NCBI GenBank assembly: GCA_033850885.1
Contig: JAWWPG010000039.1
Location: 78,984-142,983 of the forward strand
Length of the DNA: 64,000 nucleotides
Origin: JAWWPG01 sp033850885
GTDB lineage: Bacteria > Actinomycetota > Actinomycetes > Propionibacteriales > Nocardioidaceae
Direction of reading: 5' to 3'
A program made the translations under genes and the position numbers. The notes beneath the pieces are model-generated. The model did no database searches. It was not told the DNA's origin and saw nothing but the letters and a program-made list of their open reading frames with translations. Position 1 is the first letter of the stretch; the number at the start of each line of letters is the position of its first letter. This document shows positions 1 to 8,586 of the stretch, in pieces.

Positions 1-310
1 CAAGACGGTTCGACGCAAGGTCGACCGAAGAAGAATCCCTGAGGAGGCATTCGGCCAACGGGAGCCAAGCGGAGTCCGGGCCGAGCACCATGACGATTCG
101 TTCTCGCCATTCTCACGCGATAACCGTTGATTGTCCAAAATCCCAGAAGTTCCCCGCCTGAACCGCGGCAGTCGCATCCCGTCCGGCGGCAAACCCTAGT
201 CGGGAACCGTCTGAGCTACCGAGGACGCTCCGGAACCTTGACGAAGCCGGAGCGTATGACACACCCTGTGAGAGCCAACCGGACCGGGCTATTCCGAGGG
301 GGCGACTGTC
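1..310. other. leader region without recognisable gene
   Basis: I see no convincing coding sequence here. Open frames on both strands lack a plausible start, ribosome site and family resemblance. The last 20 bases hold the purine-rich GAGGGGGCG element that serves the gene starting at 311. Confidence 0.5.
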
Positions 311-703
311 ATGTCGTTCATGGTCGAGGTGTACAGCTCCGACGTCTCCCTGCTCACCGACTTCCATCCGACCATCAAGCCGCTCGCACGGGTCGCGACA
401 GCTCCGGCGGAAGTGCTGGACGCTGCGTCGCTCGACCTCGACTTGGCCACTCTCGTCGGGGAGGTGTTCCGGATAGCGGCATCGTTCGGAGAGCTGGGCG
501 GCGCGATCTCCGCAGTCGACGCGCTCGTCGGTCTCATGCAGCGCCGAAAGAAAACCGGAGTTACAACGACAGCCGAGGTAGTCGTCGATGGCACGAAGAT
601 CACTTTCAGCGGCGACCTGACTCCCGAGCAGCTCGCCGATCGCGTCCAGCGCGCCCGCGATGCGTTCGCAGCCGCCGCGGGAGCATCCCCGGGACCGCCG
701 TGA
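311..703 (+). CDS. small hypothetical protein coupled to a metallopeptidase
   Basis: A soluble 130-residue protein without signal peptide or membrane segment. The ATG follows a GAGGGGGCG ribosome site. Its layout is a short N-terminal strand (MVEVYSS), a hydrophobic helical centre with AISAVDALVGLM and a basic RRKK, then a strand (VVVDGTKITF) and a C-terminal helix (LTPEQLADRVQRARDAF). This layout loosely recalls EACC1 proteins, the constant small partners of diverse effectors in actinobacterial conflict systems, but I cannot confirm homology by eye. Its stop overlaps the GTG of the next gene (GTGA), so the two are translationally coupled and probably act together. The function is unknown. 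Confidence 0.7.
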   Translation: MSFMVEVYSSDVSLLTDFHPTIKPLARVATAPAEVLDAASLDLDLATLVGEVFRIAASFGELGGAISAVDALVGLMQRRKKTGVTTTAEVVVDGTKITFSGDLTPEQLADRVQRARDAFAAAAGASPGPP

Positions 704-2193
704 GCGGCGCGCACAAGATCACCTGGTGGGGCGGCTTGGACCCCTATACGTTCGTCGTCTGGATCAGTGAGGACAAGGTCTTCGACTTCCCGAACCCGAC
801 GGAGTTCGAGCCGCTGTTCGTCCGGAGCCTCTTCCTGCCACCGGAGGCGGCCCACGTCGACTTCGTCAACTCGCTGACCGACCCGGCGCAACGCGTCACC
901 GCCCTGACCGCGTTCTCCGCCTACGCGCACGAATGGAGACACTGGTACGACACCACGTCGACACCATGGGGTCTGGCGCGGATGGGTCAGCTGACCGCGT
1001 TCTACGCGACCCTCGTCAGCATCGAGCCGTGGCTGGACGACCAGGCCCTCGTGTTCGTGCCGCTCACGACGTGGGAGCAGGCACCGGAGCTCGCGCAGGA
1101 CCTCGTGCCGGGACTCGAACGGATCGAGCCGGAGGTCAGCCGGATCCTCTCGAACGCGCTGAACGTGCTCCGGAAGTCCGATCATGCGTTGCGCGCCCAC
1201 GCCACTATTGCTGGCCGGACCGTGTCCACGACGCAGATCGTCGAAGGACTGGCGATGCTCCAGCAGGAACTCTGCGTCGACGGGGTGTTCGGTGCCAAGG
1301 CCGCCGCCGACCTGAGAGCGTCAATCCGAGCCCCAGGTGGAGACGGGGTCTACTACACCGCGGTCGACGTGGTTGAGGACCGGTTCGGCCCAGACCGAGA
1401 GTCCCTCATCGCGGTTCTTGAAGCGGCGCTGCATGTTAACTACGGGGTCTACTCCACAACCACACCGCTAACCCCGGCCGAGCTACTGGCCGAGCTCGTC
1501 GCCATGCCCGAACCTACGGACGACACGCCACTATCGGAACGCATCGACGCCACCGTGTTCCGCTTCCAAGGGTTCAATCGTCGCGATGCCTTCGACATGA
1601 CCTACGAGGTCTCCGCCAAGACTCTCGACCAAGTGACCGCCGCTGCAGTCCAGACACCGGACGGCGGGTCCGCCAAGCACGTCCGCACAGTTCTCGCGTC
1701 CGCGGTGCGGGCGGCGTTCACGTGGAGCGCCGCCGCCCGACACCGTCATGATCTCGGAGACGACATCTTGTTGGACGCCGTCCCGCAACCGGCACCGTAC
1801 TCGCTGCCCGCACCGGTAGTGATCGAGGGCTATCCCGGCCGAATGACTCTCAAGAGCCAGTTCGCCAACTCGCACATCACTCGTCTCGCCGGCGCAGAAG
1901 GCCCGGGCCGAGCGTTCCTCAAGGCCTATGGGGACGCCGTAGCGGACCCAGCACTCATGGACACCGACGAGACATTCGTGTCGTCCGTGCTGTGGACCCC
2001 CACACCTGACACGGGCGAGACGGCCATCCCTTACTTGGAGCTCCTCGGCGTGGTCCGCGAGCTCTTGTATTGGAGAGGCATTACCTTCGGGCCGGGAGCC
2101 ATCTCCCCAATCACCTATTTCAGCACCACCGTCGCGGAGGCTGAGGCGCGTGGGCAACAACTGGTCGGCCAAACCAACGGCGGCGCCCGCTGA
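700..2193 (+). CDS. putative HExxH zinc metallopeptidase (about 497 aa)
   Basis: The family is not recognised, but the zinc-peptidase signature is visible: H77-E-W-R-H81, with a downstream E182-G-L-A. EGxA is the usual third-ligand motif of gluzincin-like peptidases. There is no signal peptide or membrane helix, so the enzyme is probably cytoplasmic. The frame is open far upstream, but the GTG at 700, overlapping the stop of the preceding gene as GTGA, is the natural start because the sequence before it belongs to that gene. The pairing suggests the small upstream protein regulates or delivers the peptidase. An effector role in a conflict system is inference. A non-catalytic member or another metal hydrolase is possible. 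Confidence 0.75.
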   Translation: MSGAHKITWWGGLDPYTFVVWISEDKVFDFPNPTEFEPLFVRSLFLPPEAAHVDFVNSLTDPAQRVTALTAFSAYAHEWRHWYDTTSTPWGLARMGQLTAFYATLVSIEPWLDDQALVFVPLTTWEQAPELAQDLVPGLERIEPEVSRILSNALNVLRKSDHALRAHATIAGRTVSTTQIVEGLAMLQQELCVDGVFGAKAAADLRASIRAPGGDGVYYTAVDVVEDRFGPDRESLIAVLEAALHVNYGVYSTTTPLTPAELLAELVAMPEPTDDTPLSERIDATVFRFQGFNRRDAFDMTYEVSAKTLDQVTAAAVQTPDGGSAKHVRTVLASAVRAAFTWSAAARHRHDLGDDILLDAVPQPAPYSLPAPVVIEGYPGRMTLKSQFANSHITRLAGAEGPGRAFLKAYGDAVADPALMDTDETFVSSVLWTPTPDTGETAIPYLELLGVVRELLYWRGITFGPGAISPITYFSTTVAEAEARGQQLVGQTNGGAR

Positions 2194-2246
2194 CCGGTCT
2201 GCCCGCTTCGGACTCCCGAGATGTTCACGCCCAGGCGGCGGCTCCA

Positions 2247-2282
2247 GGGTCCGCACAGATCTGGGTCGGCCTGTGCGGACCC
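2247..2282. terminator. bidirectional hairpin terminator
   Basis: A perfect 12-bp inverted repeat (GGGTCCGCACAG ... CTGTGCGGACCC) with a 12-base loop lies between the convergent metallopeptidase and lactonase-like genes. No T-run follows, which is common for GC-rich actinobacterial terminators. Confidence 0.75.
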
Positions 2283-2305
2283 CGCAGGGCCTTTGCATGC
2301 TGAGC

Positions 2306-3451
2306 TCAGCGTGCGACGATGCCTTCGCCGCCAACGGCGTCGGGCACGGTCACCGAACCGACTGCTGTGAGGGATCCGTCCGCATGGACCTTGAAGCCAT
2401 CCACATTCCCTTCCGCGCCGGTCTGGACGTACAGGTACGCACCGTCCGGGTTCGCGTCGGCGTCAACCGTGCCGGCGTCCGTCGTGGTCTGGCCGAGCAG
2501 TGACACGGTTCCGTCATGTGCACTCGAGAAGCCGGACTCCGACGCGCTACCGGCATTCGACGCGTATAGAAAGGCATCCGCCCGCGTCACCCAGCACGTC
2601 GCCATTTGGCCGGTCGGCTGCGACGAGAGCTGACTGAGACTGCCGTTCGCGTGGACGCTGTAAGTCGTCAAGGAGCCGATCCCGGTCTCGGTAACCGCGA
2701 GGTGACCGGCACGGTCGAACGTGAAGCCGAACGGGACGCTACCGTCCTTGGTCGTGACAACCGGACTGTCTGAGACACGCCCCGACGCGGCAACGCGGAA
2801 TACGTCGATCGAGTTCGTGTTCGCCTTCGTGGTGACGATCAGCTGATGACCTGACGGGGTGAAGCCGACCTGGCCCGGCGTGTTTGTGAACTCCGGAGTC
2901 GCCGTGGCGTCGAGGCCGAGTGGCCGGTTCCAGGAAGGGACCCTGTGGAGTCGGCGGTCATCGATCACATAACCCTGGACTGACCCGCCTTGACGCGCGT
3001 TCAAGACGTAGACGGTGCGGCCGTGAGTTGTCACGCTGACGGGGAACGTACCACCCGAGTTGACGACCTGGAGCAAGCGCAAGGACGTACCCTCGACTGC
3101 GAAGATGCTGACGTTGTCGCTGCCTGCGTTCACCGCGAGGAGCAGGTGGTGAACACGGTCATACGTCAAAGCGCCCTCAGATGCGGTGTGGTCGACCACA
3201 GCCCCGCTCAGCGCACCGCCACTGCCACCGGTCGGGTACTTGTGCTTCAATGTCAACGAGCCGCCTGCCTCGCGCTGGTAGGCAACGATGTAGTTGCCCG
3301 CAACCCCGTCGGTGGCAACGAACACCGCGTGGGCGGAAGCCTCTGCGGCGCGCGGAGCGGCGTGCGCTGCATCAGCGCTCGGCGTTGCTAGCGAGAGGCC
3401 GGCGGCCAGGCTGATCGCGACGGCCGCGGTGAAACGTGCGGAGTTCTTCAC
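2306..3451 (-). CDS. secreted lactonase-like beta-propeller protein
   Basis: A 381-residue exported protein. A Sec signal peptide spans about residues 1-38 (basic NSARF, hydrophobic AVAISLAAGLSLA, AxA sites). The rest shows repeated propeller blades typical of the lactonase/YVTN family, with motifs such as LLLAVNAGSDNVSIF, HQLIVTTKANTNSI and FLYASNAGS. Relatives include 6-phosphogluconolactonase-like proteins, but export and the lack of pathway neighbours make cytosolic sugar metabolism unlikely; a surface or binding role is equally possible. The GTG at 3451 was chosen because AGGAGG sits eight bases upstream; a more distal in-frame start would add 13 residues before the signal peptide. The gene looks monocistronic. 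Confidence 0.8.
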   Translation of the reverse strand: MKNSARFTAAVAISLAAGLSLATPSADAAHAAPRAAEASAHAVFVATDGVAGNYIVAYQREAGGSLTLKHKYPTGGSGGALSGAVVDHTASEGALTYDRVHHLLLAVNAGSDNVSIFAVEGTSLRLLQVVNSGGTFPVSVTTHGRTVYVLNARQGGSVQGYVIDDRRLHRVPSWNRPLGLDATATPEFTNTPGQVGFTPSGHQLIVTTKANTNSIDVFRVAASGRVSDSPVVTTKDGSVPFGFTFDRAGHLAVTETGIGSLTTYSVHANGSLSQLSSQPTGQMATCWVTRADAFLYASNAGSASESGFSSAHDGTVSLLGQTTTDAGTVDADANPDGAYLYVQTGAEGNVDGFKVHADGSLTAVGSVTVPDAVGGEGIVAR

Positions 3452-3720
3452 GGGTGGTCCTCCTGAGGGTTCTTTGACGAAGCACGTCAATGTGCTCAGC
3501 AGGTTAGCGTTGAACTCTGCCCGGTTGTCTCAGAAAGTCGCCCGGACCAGGTCTCTTAATGGAGCCGTAAGACTTCTCACGGTTTGGTGACGCAGCCTCA
3601 GGCTCCGACCTGCTCAAGGCGAGGCGCATCGGTGCCGCGAGACCTCCATGACGGCGTACTCGATGGTCAGGCGGCACCGTCAATGGTCAGGGCTGGCCAA
3701 ACGGAACGCCTGCGCCCATG

Positions 3721-4116
3721 TCAGCTGGACCAGAACTCGTCCGCGGAATACTGGTCCACGTGGGCATCCCAGAACTCCGTCACCTTGCCGTCTCGAAGGT
3801 GAAGGACATGGGTCCCACGGCCCTGGTAGCTGTTGCCGTTGCGTGTCGCCGACTCGGTGACGATGGCAACGCCGTGCTCGCCGTTGGCCAGCAGGTCATG
3901 CACCTCCACCGACGACGTTCCTCCGCTCAGCTCCTGCAGTTTGCCAAAGAAGCCAAAGACTTCTTCCTTTCCCGTGTAGTCGCCCGCGATGGGACTACGT
4001 CCTGAAACGTGCCACACCACGTCGTCCGCGAAAAGCTCGTTGATCGTGTCCATGTCACCAGCCCCGTATGCCGCGTAGCCGCGTCTGAGCAGGTCCAGGT
4101 TCGGGTGGTCGGCCAT
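3721..4116 (-). CDS. SnoaL/NTF2-like protein (ketosteroid isomerase fold)
   Basis: A 131-residue cytosolic protein of the SnoaL-like cone fold. It has the N-terminal helix (LLRRGYAAYGAGDMDTINELF), then ADDVVWHVSG, GDYTGKEEVFGFFGKL and the C-terminal strands HVLHLRDGKVTEFWDAH. Members are small isomerases, cyclases or ligand binders, so the substrate cannot be read from sequence. Two adjacent ATGs follow AGGAGG; the second (4116) has the better spacing. It lies about 80 bases downstream of the frameshifted peptidase E gene on the same strand, and the two may once have been cotranscribed. Confidence 0.8.
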   Translation of the reverse strand: MADHPNLDLLRRGYAAYGAGDMDTINELFADDVVWHVSGRSPIAGDYTGKEEVFGFFGKLQELSGGTSSVEVHDLLANGEHGVAIVTESATRNGNSYQGRGTHVLHLRDGKVTEFWDAHVDQYSADEFWSS

Positions 4117-4199
4117 CATGCCTCCTGTCGTGATCCGTCATTCCAGCGTATCCCTGATGGGCCGCGCCAGGCTCTGGGTTCAGGACCTGCCCGGTCCCG

Positions 4200-4933
4200 T
4201 TAGGGCTGGAACAGTTTCCAGTGCCCCTCGGAGACGACTTGGGCGGCGCCGTCGACCACCCGGATGGCGGTCTCATCGTCGATCGCATACGTCGGCGCAG
4301 GAATCCGCGCCGCCCACCTCTCTGCGTTGGCCAACGAAGCGTCGGGTGGTCCGCGTGCTCCAGGTGCGGGATCACCGCGAAGTCAACGAGTCCCGCTCCC
4401 TGTCCCGTGACCAGGATTCTATCGACGTCACCCTGGGACGTGGCGAAGACGATGTCCTCCGACTTCAGCGGTCCATCGTTGCCGCGCGGCGGTTGGTCGT
4501 AGGTCTCGACGAAGGTAGAGGTAGCAGCCATGCTCCCGGCGCTCACCCCCACGTAGACCGCCTCGGAGCGCAGCGTCGGCAGGAGATCGGTCAAACCTGA
4601 GCGCCGCATCCAGTTGGCGAGAAACAGGGGGTCGCCGCCCCATACCAGCAGGGCGTCGGCGTTGCGGACCGTTGGCACCCAAACAGCCTCCTCGATGCTC
4701 GGCAGCGCCGTCAGCTCCAGGACCCCCAACGACTTCCAACCCAGTTCACACAACGGCGATCCAGCCTTGCCGCAGATCGCCCGCCAGGCCATTCCAGGCC
4801 CGCCGGGGAAGGGGTAGACGGCGGTGGGGATAAAGAGGGCGCTGGCCTCGGCGATCGGTTTTTCCAGCAGGTCAACCAGCGCATTGTTGATGCTGCTGTT
4901 CTTGATCCCGGCCGATGTGAGGAGAGCTCTCAT
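4200..4933 (-). pseudogene. pepE: peptidase E (S51) gene with one frameshift
   Basis: The start encodes a peptidase E/cyanophycinase-like serine hydrolase: MRALLTSAGIKN, the WGGDPLFL loop, the nucleophile elbow GVSAGSMA and the PHLEHADHP segment. Shortly after this, around 4341-4347, the frame shifts. One added base restores a typical family C-terminus (RIPAPTYAIDDETAI ... EGHWKLFQP) ending at TAA 4200-4202. Read literally, the protein instead continues in an arginine/proline-rich frame past 4055 into the NTF2-like gene. The intact enzyme would be about 243 residues, the usual family length. The break is either a real recent mutation or a sequencing error in GGG-rich DNA; otherwise the gene looks functional. 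Confidence 0.85.
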
Positions 4934-4964
4934 GTTCTTAGAGTTGTCGCCCGGGGTCCCGTCG

Positions 4965-5285
4965 TCATTTCGATTCCGCCACCGCCACCAGCTCTAGCAT
5001 CCGCTGCGCGAGAGCCCGCGCTGCGGGTAGGCCGAGCGGATGGCCTCCGCCGATGTAGAGCATGGGCGGGTAAGACTCAGTGCCTCCTGACTCAGTGAGC
5101 TGGCAGAGCACCGCGTAGACCTGGTCGCCCATGGCGTCGAGGACCATGTACGTGTCGGACAGATGCGTGGAGGTGTTGTCCGGGTTGCCTAGCCGCTGGT
5201 CACTGGGCCGGTGCTTGAAACACCAGGACGGACACACGGTTTGGTCGCCCTGGTATGGGACGAGTCTGAGCGGAGACTTCCGCAA
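4965..5285 (-). CDS. DUF6907-type small actinobacterial protein
   Basis: A 106-residue soluble protein with the layout of DUF6907 proteins common in Streptomyces and relatives. A CPSWCFKH cysteine/histidine cluster sits near residue 18, followed by a strand-rich middle (DTYMVLDAMGDQVYAVLCQL), the turn PPMLYIGGG, and an alanine-rich C-terminal helix (LPAARALAQRMLELVAVA). The CxxxC...H arrangement could bind a metal. The molecular function is unknown. Genes of this family are often in accessory islands, which fits this neighbourhood. Confidence 0.7.
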   Translation of the reverse strand: MRKSPLRLVPYQGDQTVCPSWCFKHRPSDQRLGNPDNTSTHLSDTYMVLDAMGDQVYAVLCQLTESGGTESYPPMLYIGGGHPLGLPAARALAQRMLELVAVAESK

Positions 5286-5476
5286 GTGGATTGCCTTTCG
5301 ATGGTCGGGCCCTTGGGACCTGCCAGGAGAAATTCCTCCTCGCCTGGTCCGGAACCCCCGATGTGCCCAGGGGTGGTTGACCCGTTAATTACTAGATACC
5401 CTTAAACCAGAGGTTTGAACCATCTAATAGCAGTTTTCCCAAGATTGGGAGGAACTCACCCGATTGAGCGATGCCT

Positions 5477-6733
5477 TCACCGGCGTACGGCCAGGTACCG
5501 CGCGAGGTCATCGATAACCTCGCGCGCGTCGTCCTCGATGCCGTGCAGGAACGTGGACTTACGCCGCCGTAGGACGGGCAGCCCGAGCGCATACAGTCCA
5601 GGGCTGTCGACCACCCCGCCCTCGTGGCGCAGCTGGCCCTTCGCGTCGAGCACCGGTACCTCGAGCCAGGTGTAGTCGGGCCGATAGCCGGTCGCCCACA
5701 CGACCGTACCGATCTCGCCGCTGTGCAGGTCGAGCTGCAGGCGTTTCGACTCAGGCACCCGCGTGGGTTCGAAGTGCTCAGGCGAGCCAATCGCGCTATC
5801 GCGCCCGTGGGTCCGAGCCCACTCGTCGAAAATGCCCAGGAGGCGCCTCATCTTAAGGTCCGCCAGCGAGACCATGTTACGCAGGCCACCGGAGAACTGT
5901 GCCTGTCCGTCACGGACGGTTCCCCAGCGGCCCACCAGCTCGATGTCCATGTCCGCGAGCGCGTTGAGATCGAGCGTAGCCCGCTCGGGAGTCCCCGCGA
6001 GTTGCGGCGACGGTAGCCGCCGGGCGCGGGTGAGGTCGTCGATCTCGTCGTAGCGCTCGTCCCACACACCCGACGCATCCATCCACCACAGCACGTCCTG
6101 CCCGCGGTAGGTGCGCGGCATCCGGACGTGCTCCCCGACCGAGAGTGTCACCGGCCGGCCCGATCGCCTCAGCTCGGCTGCCAGCTGGACGCCGGTCGCC
6201 GACGCTCCGACCATGAGCACGCCTCCGTCGGGGAGCTGGGTGGGGTTGCGGTAGTCGAACGGCGTCAGCTGCTCGACGGATGCCGGGACCGCATCGCGGA
6301 AGCCCGGCACCGTCGGTTGGTTGCAAGCACCGGTCGCGATGACCACTGTCCGGCAGCGCATCTCACCACGACACGTCGTCACGTCGTAACCGTCGCCCGT
6401 CCGTCGCACGGACGTGACGCCGACGCCGGTCCGGACGGGGGCTCGCGAGACCGAGGCGAAGTGCTCGATGAGCTCGACCACTTCGCCCATCGTCATGTAC
6501 CCGTCAGGATCCGTCCCCTCGTAGCGATGACCCGGGAGGTTGCTCAGCCGGTTCGGGGTGAGCAGTCGCAGCGAGTCCCAACGCTCACGCCGCCAAGAGT
6601 TCGCCACCTCCCCGCGCTCGAGCACGACATGGTCGATCGAACGCTCGCTGAGGAAGTGGCTGGCTGCCAGGCCGGCGTGGCCGGCGCCGATGACGACCGT
6701 GGTGACGCGCTCGACGGCTTCGCTCTCAGACAA
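5477..6733 (-). CDS. FAD/NAD(P)H-dependent monooxygenase (CzcO/FMO type)
   Basis: A 418-residue flavoprotein. The FAD-binding GAGHAG lies at residues 16-21, followed by VVLERGEVANSWRRERWDSL, characteristic of flavin-containing monooxygenase-like oxidoreductases. The second Rossmann motif GASATG (NADPH) is near residue 176, and ATGYRPDYTWL is the conserved late motif. Such enzymes oxygenate nitrogen, sulfur or ketone substrates; the specific substrate is not evident. The start overlaps the end of the upstream OsmC gene by eight bases, so both form an operon. This suggests a role in oxidant or electrophile metabolism. The length is normal and the frame intact. Confidence 0.9.
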   Translation of the reverse strand: MSESEAVERVTTVVIGAGHAGLAASHFLSERSIDHVVLERGEVANSWRRERWDSLRLLTPNRLSNLPGHRYEGTDPDGYMTMGEVVELIEHFASVSRAPVRTGVGVTSVRRTGDGYDVTTCRGEMRCRTVVIATGACNQPTVPGFRDAVPASVEQLTPFDYRNPTQLPDGGVLMVGASATGVQLAAELRRSGRPVTLSVGEHVRMPRTYRGQDVLWWMDASGVWDERYDEIDDLTRARRLPSPQLAGTPERATLDLNALADMDIELVGRWGTVRDGQAQFSGGLRNMVSLADLKMRRLLGIFDEWARTHGRDSAIGSPEHFEPTRVPESKRLQLDLHSGEIGTVVWATGYRPDYTWLEVPVLDAKGQLRHEGGVVDSPGLYALGLPVLRRRKSTFLHGIEDDAREVIDDLARYLAVRR

Positions 6734-7274
6734 CCTCGACGGTCACGTCCGTGGGGTTCGTCAAGGCGTCGAAGACCGCAGAACGCTTCTGGGACTGGGC
6801 CACCAACGCTTCGATATCCTCCGGCGAGGCGTCCGCGTCGATGTTGAAGGTCACCTTGACGCCGTTGAAGCCGTTGCGGACATCACGGTCCACGCCCAGC
6901 ATGCCGCGAATGTCGTGGTTGCCTTCGACCGTCGACTCGATCGAATGCAGCTGGATGCCACGGTTCTGCGCCACGGACGCGACGCCGGCCGTCAGGCAGC
7001 TCGCCAGCCCGACCAAGAGGTACTCGATCGGCGTGATGCCGTTGTCCTCGGCCGCGAAGACCTCGGGGTGGTCGGCGTCGAACACCGTCTCGGTCCTGTG
7101 CTGCTGCTCCTCGCCGAGACCGAAGAAGTTCTGGATCGTCGTGGTGCTGTGGACGCCCCTCTGCCACCTGGAGGATGCCCGCCAGGTAAACTGGGCCGCC
7201 TCAGGCGCCCCCTTCAGTACCTCGCGTGCGTCGAGCAGTGCCTGCACGTTGACTCCGTTGTCGGTCGTGGTCAT
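6726..7274 (-). CDS. OsmC/Ohr-family protein
   Basis: A 182-residue OsmC-fold protein. The peroxidatic-cysteine region is present in PIEYLLVGLASCLTAGVASVAQNRG. The region that normally carries the second cysteine reads QKRSAVFDALTNP, with serine at that place, so a classical two-cysteine peroxidase cycle is doubtful. Related actinobacterial OsmC proteins also show this variant, to my recollection. It is first in a two-gene operon with the flavin monooxygenase and divergent from metX. Roles in hydroperoxide or persulfide handling are typical of the family; the exact activity is inferred. Confidence 0.88.
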   Translation of the reverse strand: MTTTDNGVNVQALLDAREVLKGAPEAAQFTWRASSRWQRGVHSTTTIQNFFGLGEEQQHRTETVFDADHPEVFAAEDNGITPIEYLLVGLASCLTAGVASVAQNRGIQLHSIESTVEGNHDIRGMLGVDRDVRNGFNGVKVTFNIDADASPEDIEALVAQSQKRSAVFDALTNPTDVTVEVV

Positions 7275-7306
7275 GTCGTGTGGTGCCCCTTTTCTCTGTA
7301 ATCTCT

Positions 7307-7334
7307 AGCGGGTTACCTGACAATATAACCGACT
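7307..7334. promoter_or_regulatory. palindrome between OsmC and metX genes
   Basis: An imperfect inverted repeat, AGCGGGTTA / TAACCGACT (7 of 9 positions symmetric), with a 10-base spacer in the 81-bp divergent intergenic region. Its position suits an operator shared by both promoters. No SAM-riboswitch-like leader is visible upstream of metX. Confidence 0.45.
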
Positions 7335-7355
7335 GGAAGGGCTGGGATCGCGCTC

Positions 7356-8567
7356 ATGGCGCCCACGCGGACGCGCCCGACCGGCTCGGTCGGCAGTGTC
7401 GAGACGCGCTACCTCGACCTACCCGAGCCAGTGGGACTCGACTGCGGACGAGCCCTCCACCCCATTCGCATTGCGTACGAGACGTACGGCGTCCTCTCAC
7501 CCGAGCGCGACAACGTGATCCTGGTCTGCCACGCCCTGAGCGGCGACGCACACGCGGCAGGATTCTCGGAGACGTCGACAGACGAGAGCACCCGCGACGG
7601 GTTCGGGGCCGAGGAGCGCGACGGTGCGGCCGGCCAGGGGCTCGGCTGGTGGGATGGGATGATCGGACCCGGCAAGGCGTTCGACACCGACCGCTTCCTG
7701 GTGATCTCCACCAACCTGCTCGGCGGGTGCCGCGGGTCGACGGGGCCGTCGTCCATCGATCCCGCGACCGGCAGGCCGTACGGGTCGAACTTCCCGGTGA
7801 TCACGGTCGCCGACATGGTGCGCACGCAGCACGCGTTCCTCGAGACGCTCGGCATCCAGCGACTCGCGGCGGTGGCCGGTGGATCGCTCGGCGGCATGCA
7901 GGCATTGGAGTGGGCGATCCTGTTCCCTGAGCAGGTCGATGCCGTCGTAGCCATAGCCAGCACGCACGCCCTCCACCCGCAAGGCCTGGCCTGGAACGCG
8001 ATCGCACGTGAGTCGATCAGGCGCGACCCCGCCTGGCAGGGCGGCCATTACTACGACACGGGTCGCAGGCCCGACGCCGGCATGGGTGTGGCGCGCATGG
8101 TCGGCCACATCACGTACCTGTCCGCACCGGCGCTGGATGAAAAGTTCGGGCGGCGACTGCAGTTCTCAGATGACATCCGATACACGATCAGCGAACCCGA
8201 GTTCGAGGTGGAGAGCTACCTCGACCACCAGGCCGGAGCGTTCGTCAAGCGGTTCGACGCCAACACCTACCTCTACACCTCGCGGGCGCTGACGTACTTC
8301 GATCTCGCCCGGCAGCACGGCGGTGGTTCTCTTGCGCGGGCGCTGAAAGGAATGTCGGCGCGCACGCTACTGATCGCGTTCAGCTCCGACTGGCTGTACC
8401 CGCCGTCCGCTTCGAGGGAGATCGACGACACCCTTCGCGCTCTCGGCAAACCTGTAGAGCTGCGCGTGATCGACGCGCCCTACGGCCACGACTGCTTCCT
8501 GCTCGAGGAAGCACGGCAGACGCCACTGATCCGCAAGTTCCTGGCCGGAGGCACGGCTGTCGAATGA
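7356..8567 (+). CDS. metX: homoserine O-acetyltransferase
   Basis: A 403-residue alpha/beta-hydrolase-fold enzyme that acylates homoserine in methionine synthesis. Family landmarks are clear: VCHALSGDAH, WWDGMIGPGKAFDTDR, STNLLGGCRGSTGPSS, and the nucleophile elbow GGSLGG with Ser177. Asp345 (SSDWLYP) and His378 (YGHDCF) complete the triad. The length matches bacterial MetX. It is followed after 19 bases by metY, whose product uses the acylated homoserine, so the two steps are encoded together. Acetyl rather than succinyl transfer is inferred from the actinobacterial context and the metY partner. Confidence 0.95.
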   Translation: MAPTRTRPTGSVGSVETRYLDLPEPVGLDCGRALHPIRIAYETYGVLSPERDNVILVCHALSGDAHAAGFSETSTDESTRDGFGAEERDGAAGQGLGWWDGMIGPGKAFDTDRFLVISTNLLGGCRGSTGPSSIDPATGRPYGSNFPVITVADMVRTQHAFLETLGIQRLAAVAGGSLGGMQALEWAILFPEQVDAVVAIASTHALHPQGLAWNAIARESIRRDPAWQGGHYYDTGRRPDAGMGVARMVGHITYLSAPALDEKFGRRLQFSDDIRYTISEPEFEVESYLDHQAGAFVKRFDANTYLYTSRALTYFDLARQHGGGSLARALKGMSARTLLIAFSSDWLYPPSASREIDDTLRALGKPVELRVIDAPYGHDCFLLEEARQTPLIRKFLAGGTAVE

Positions 8568-8586
8568 GACCACGGAAGAGGCCCCA

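Noticed and set aside
127..699. Long upstream extension of the metallopeptidase frame
   Set aside because: This part is arginine-rich, overlaps the small coupled gene in another frame and has no ribosome site; the GTG at 700 is better supported.
7275..7355. Possible SAM riboswitch ahead of metX
   Set aside because: The leader is only about 80 bases and shared with a divergent promoter; no multi-stem SAM-binding pattern is visible.
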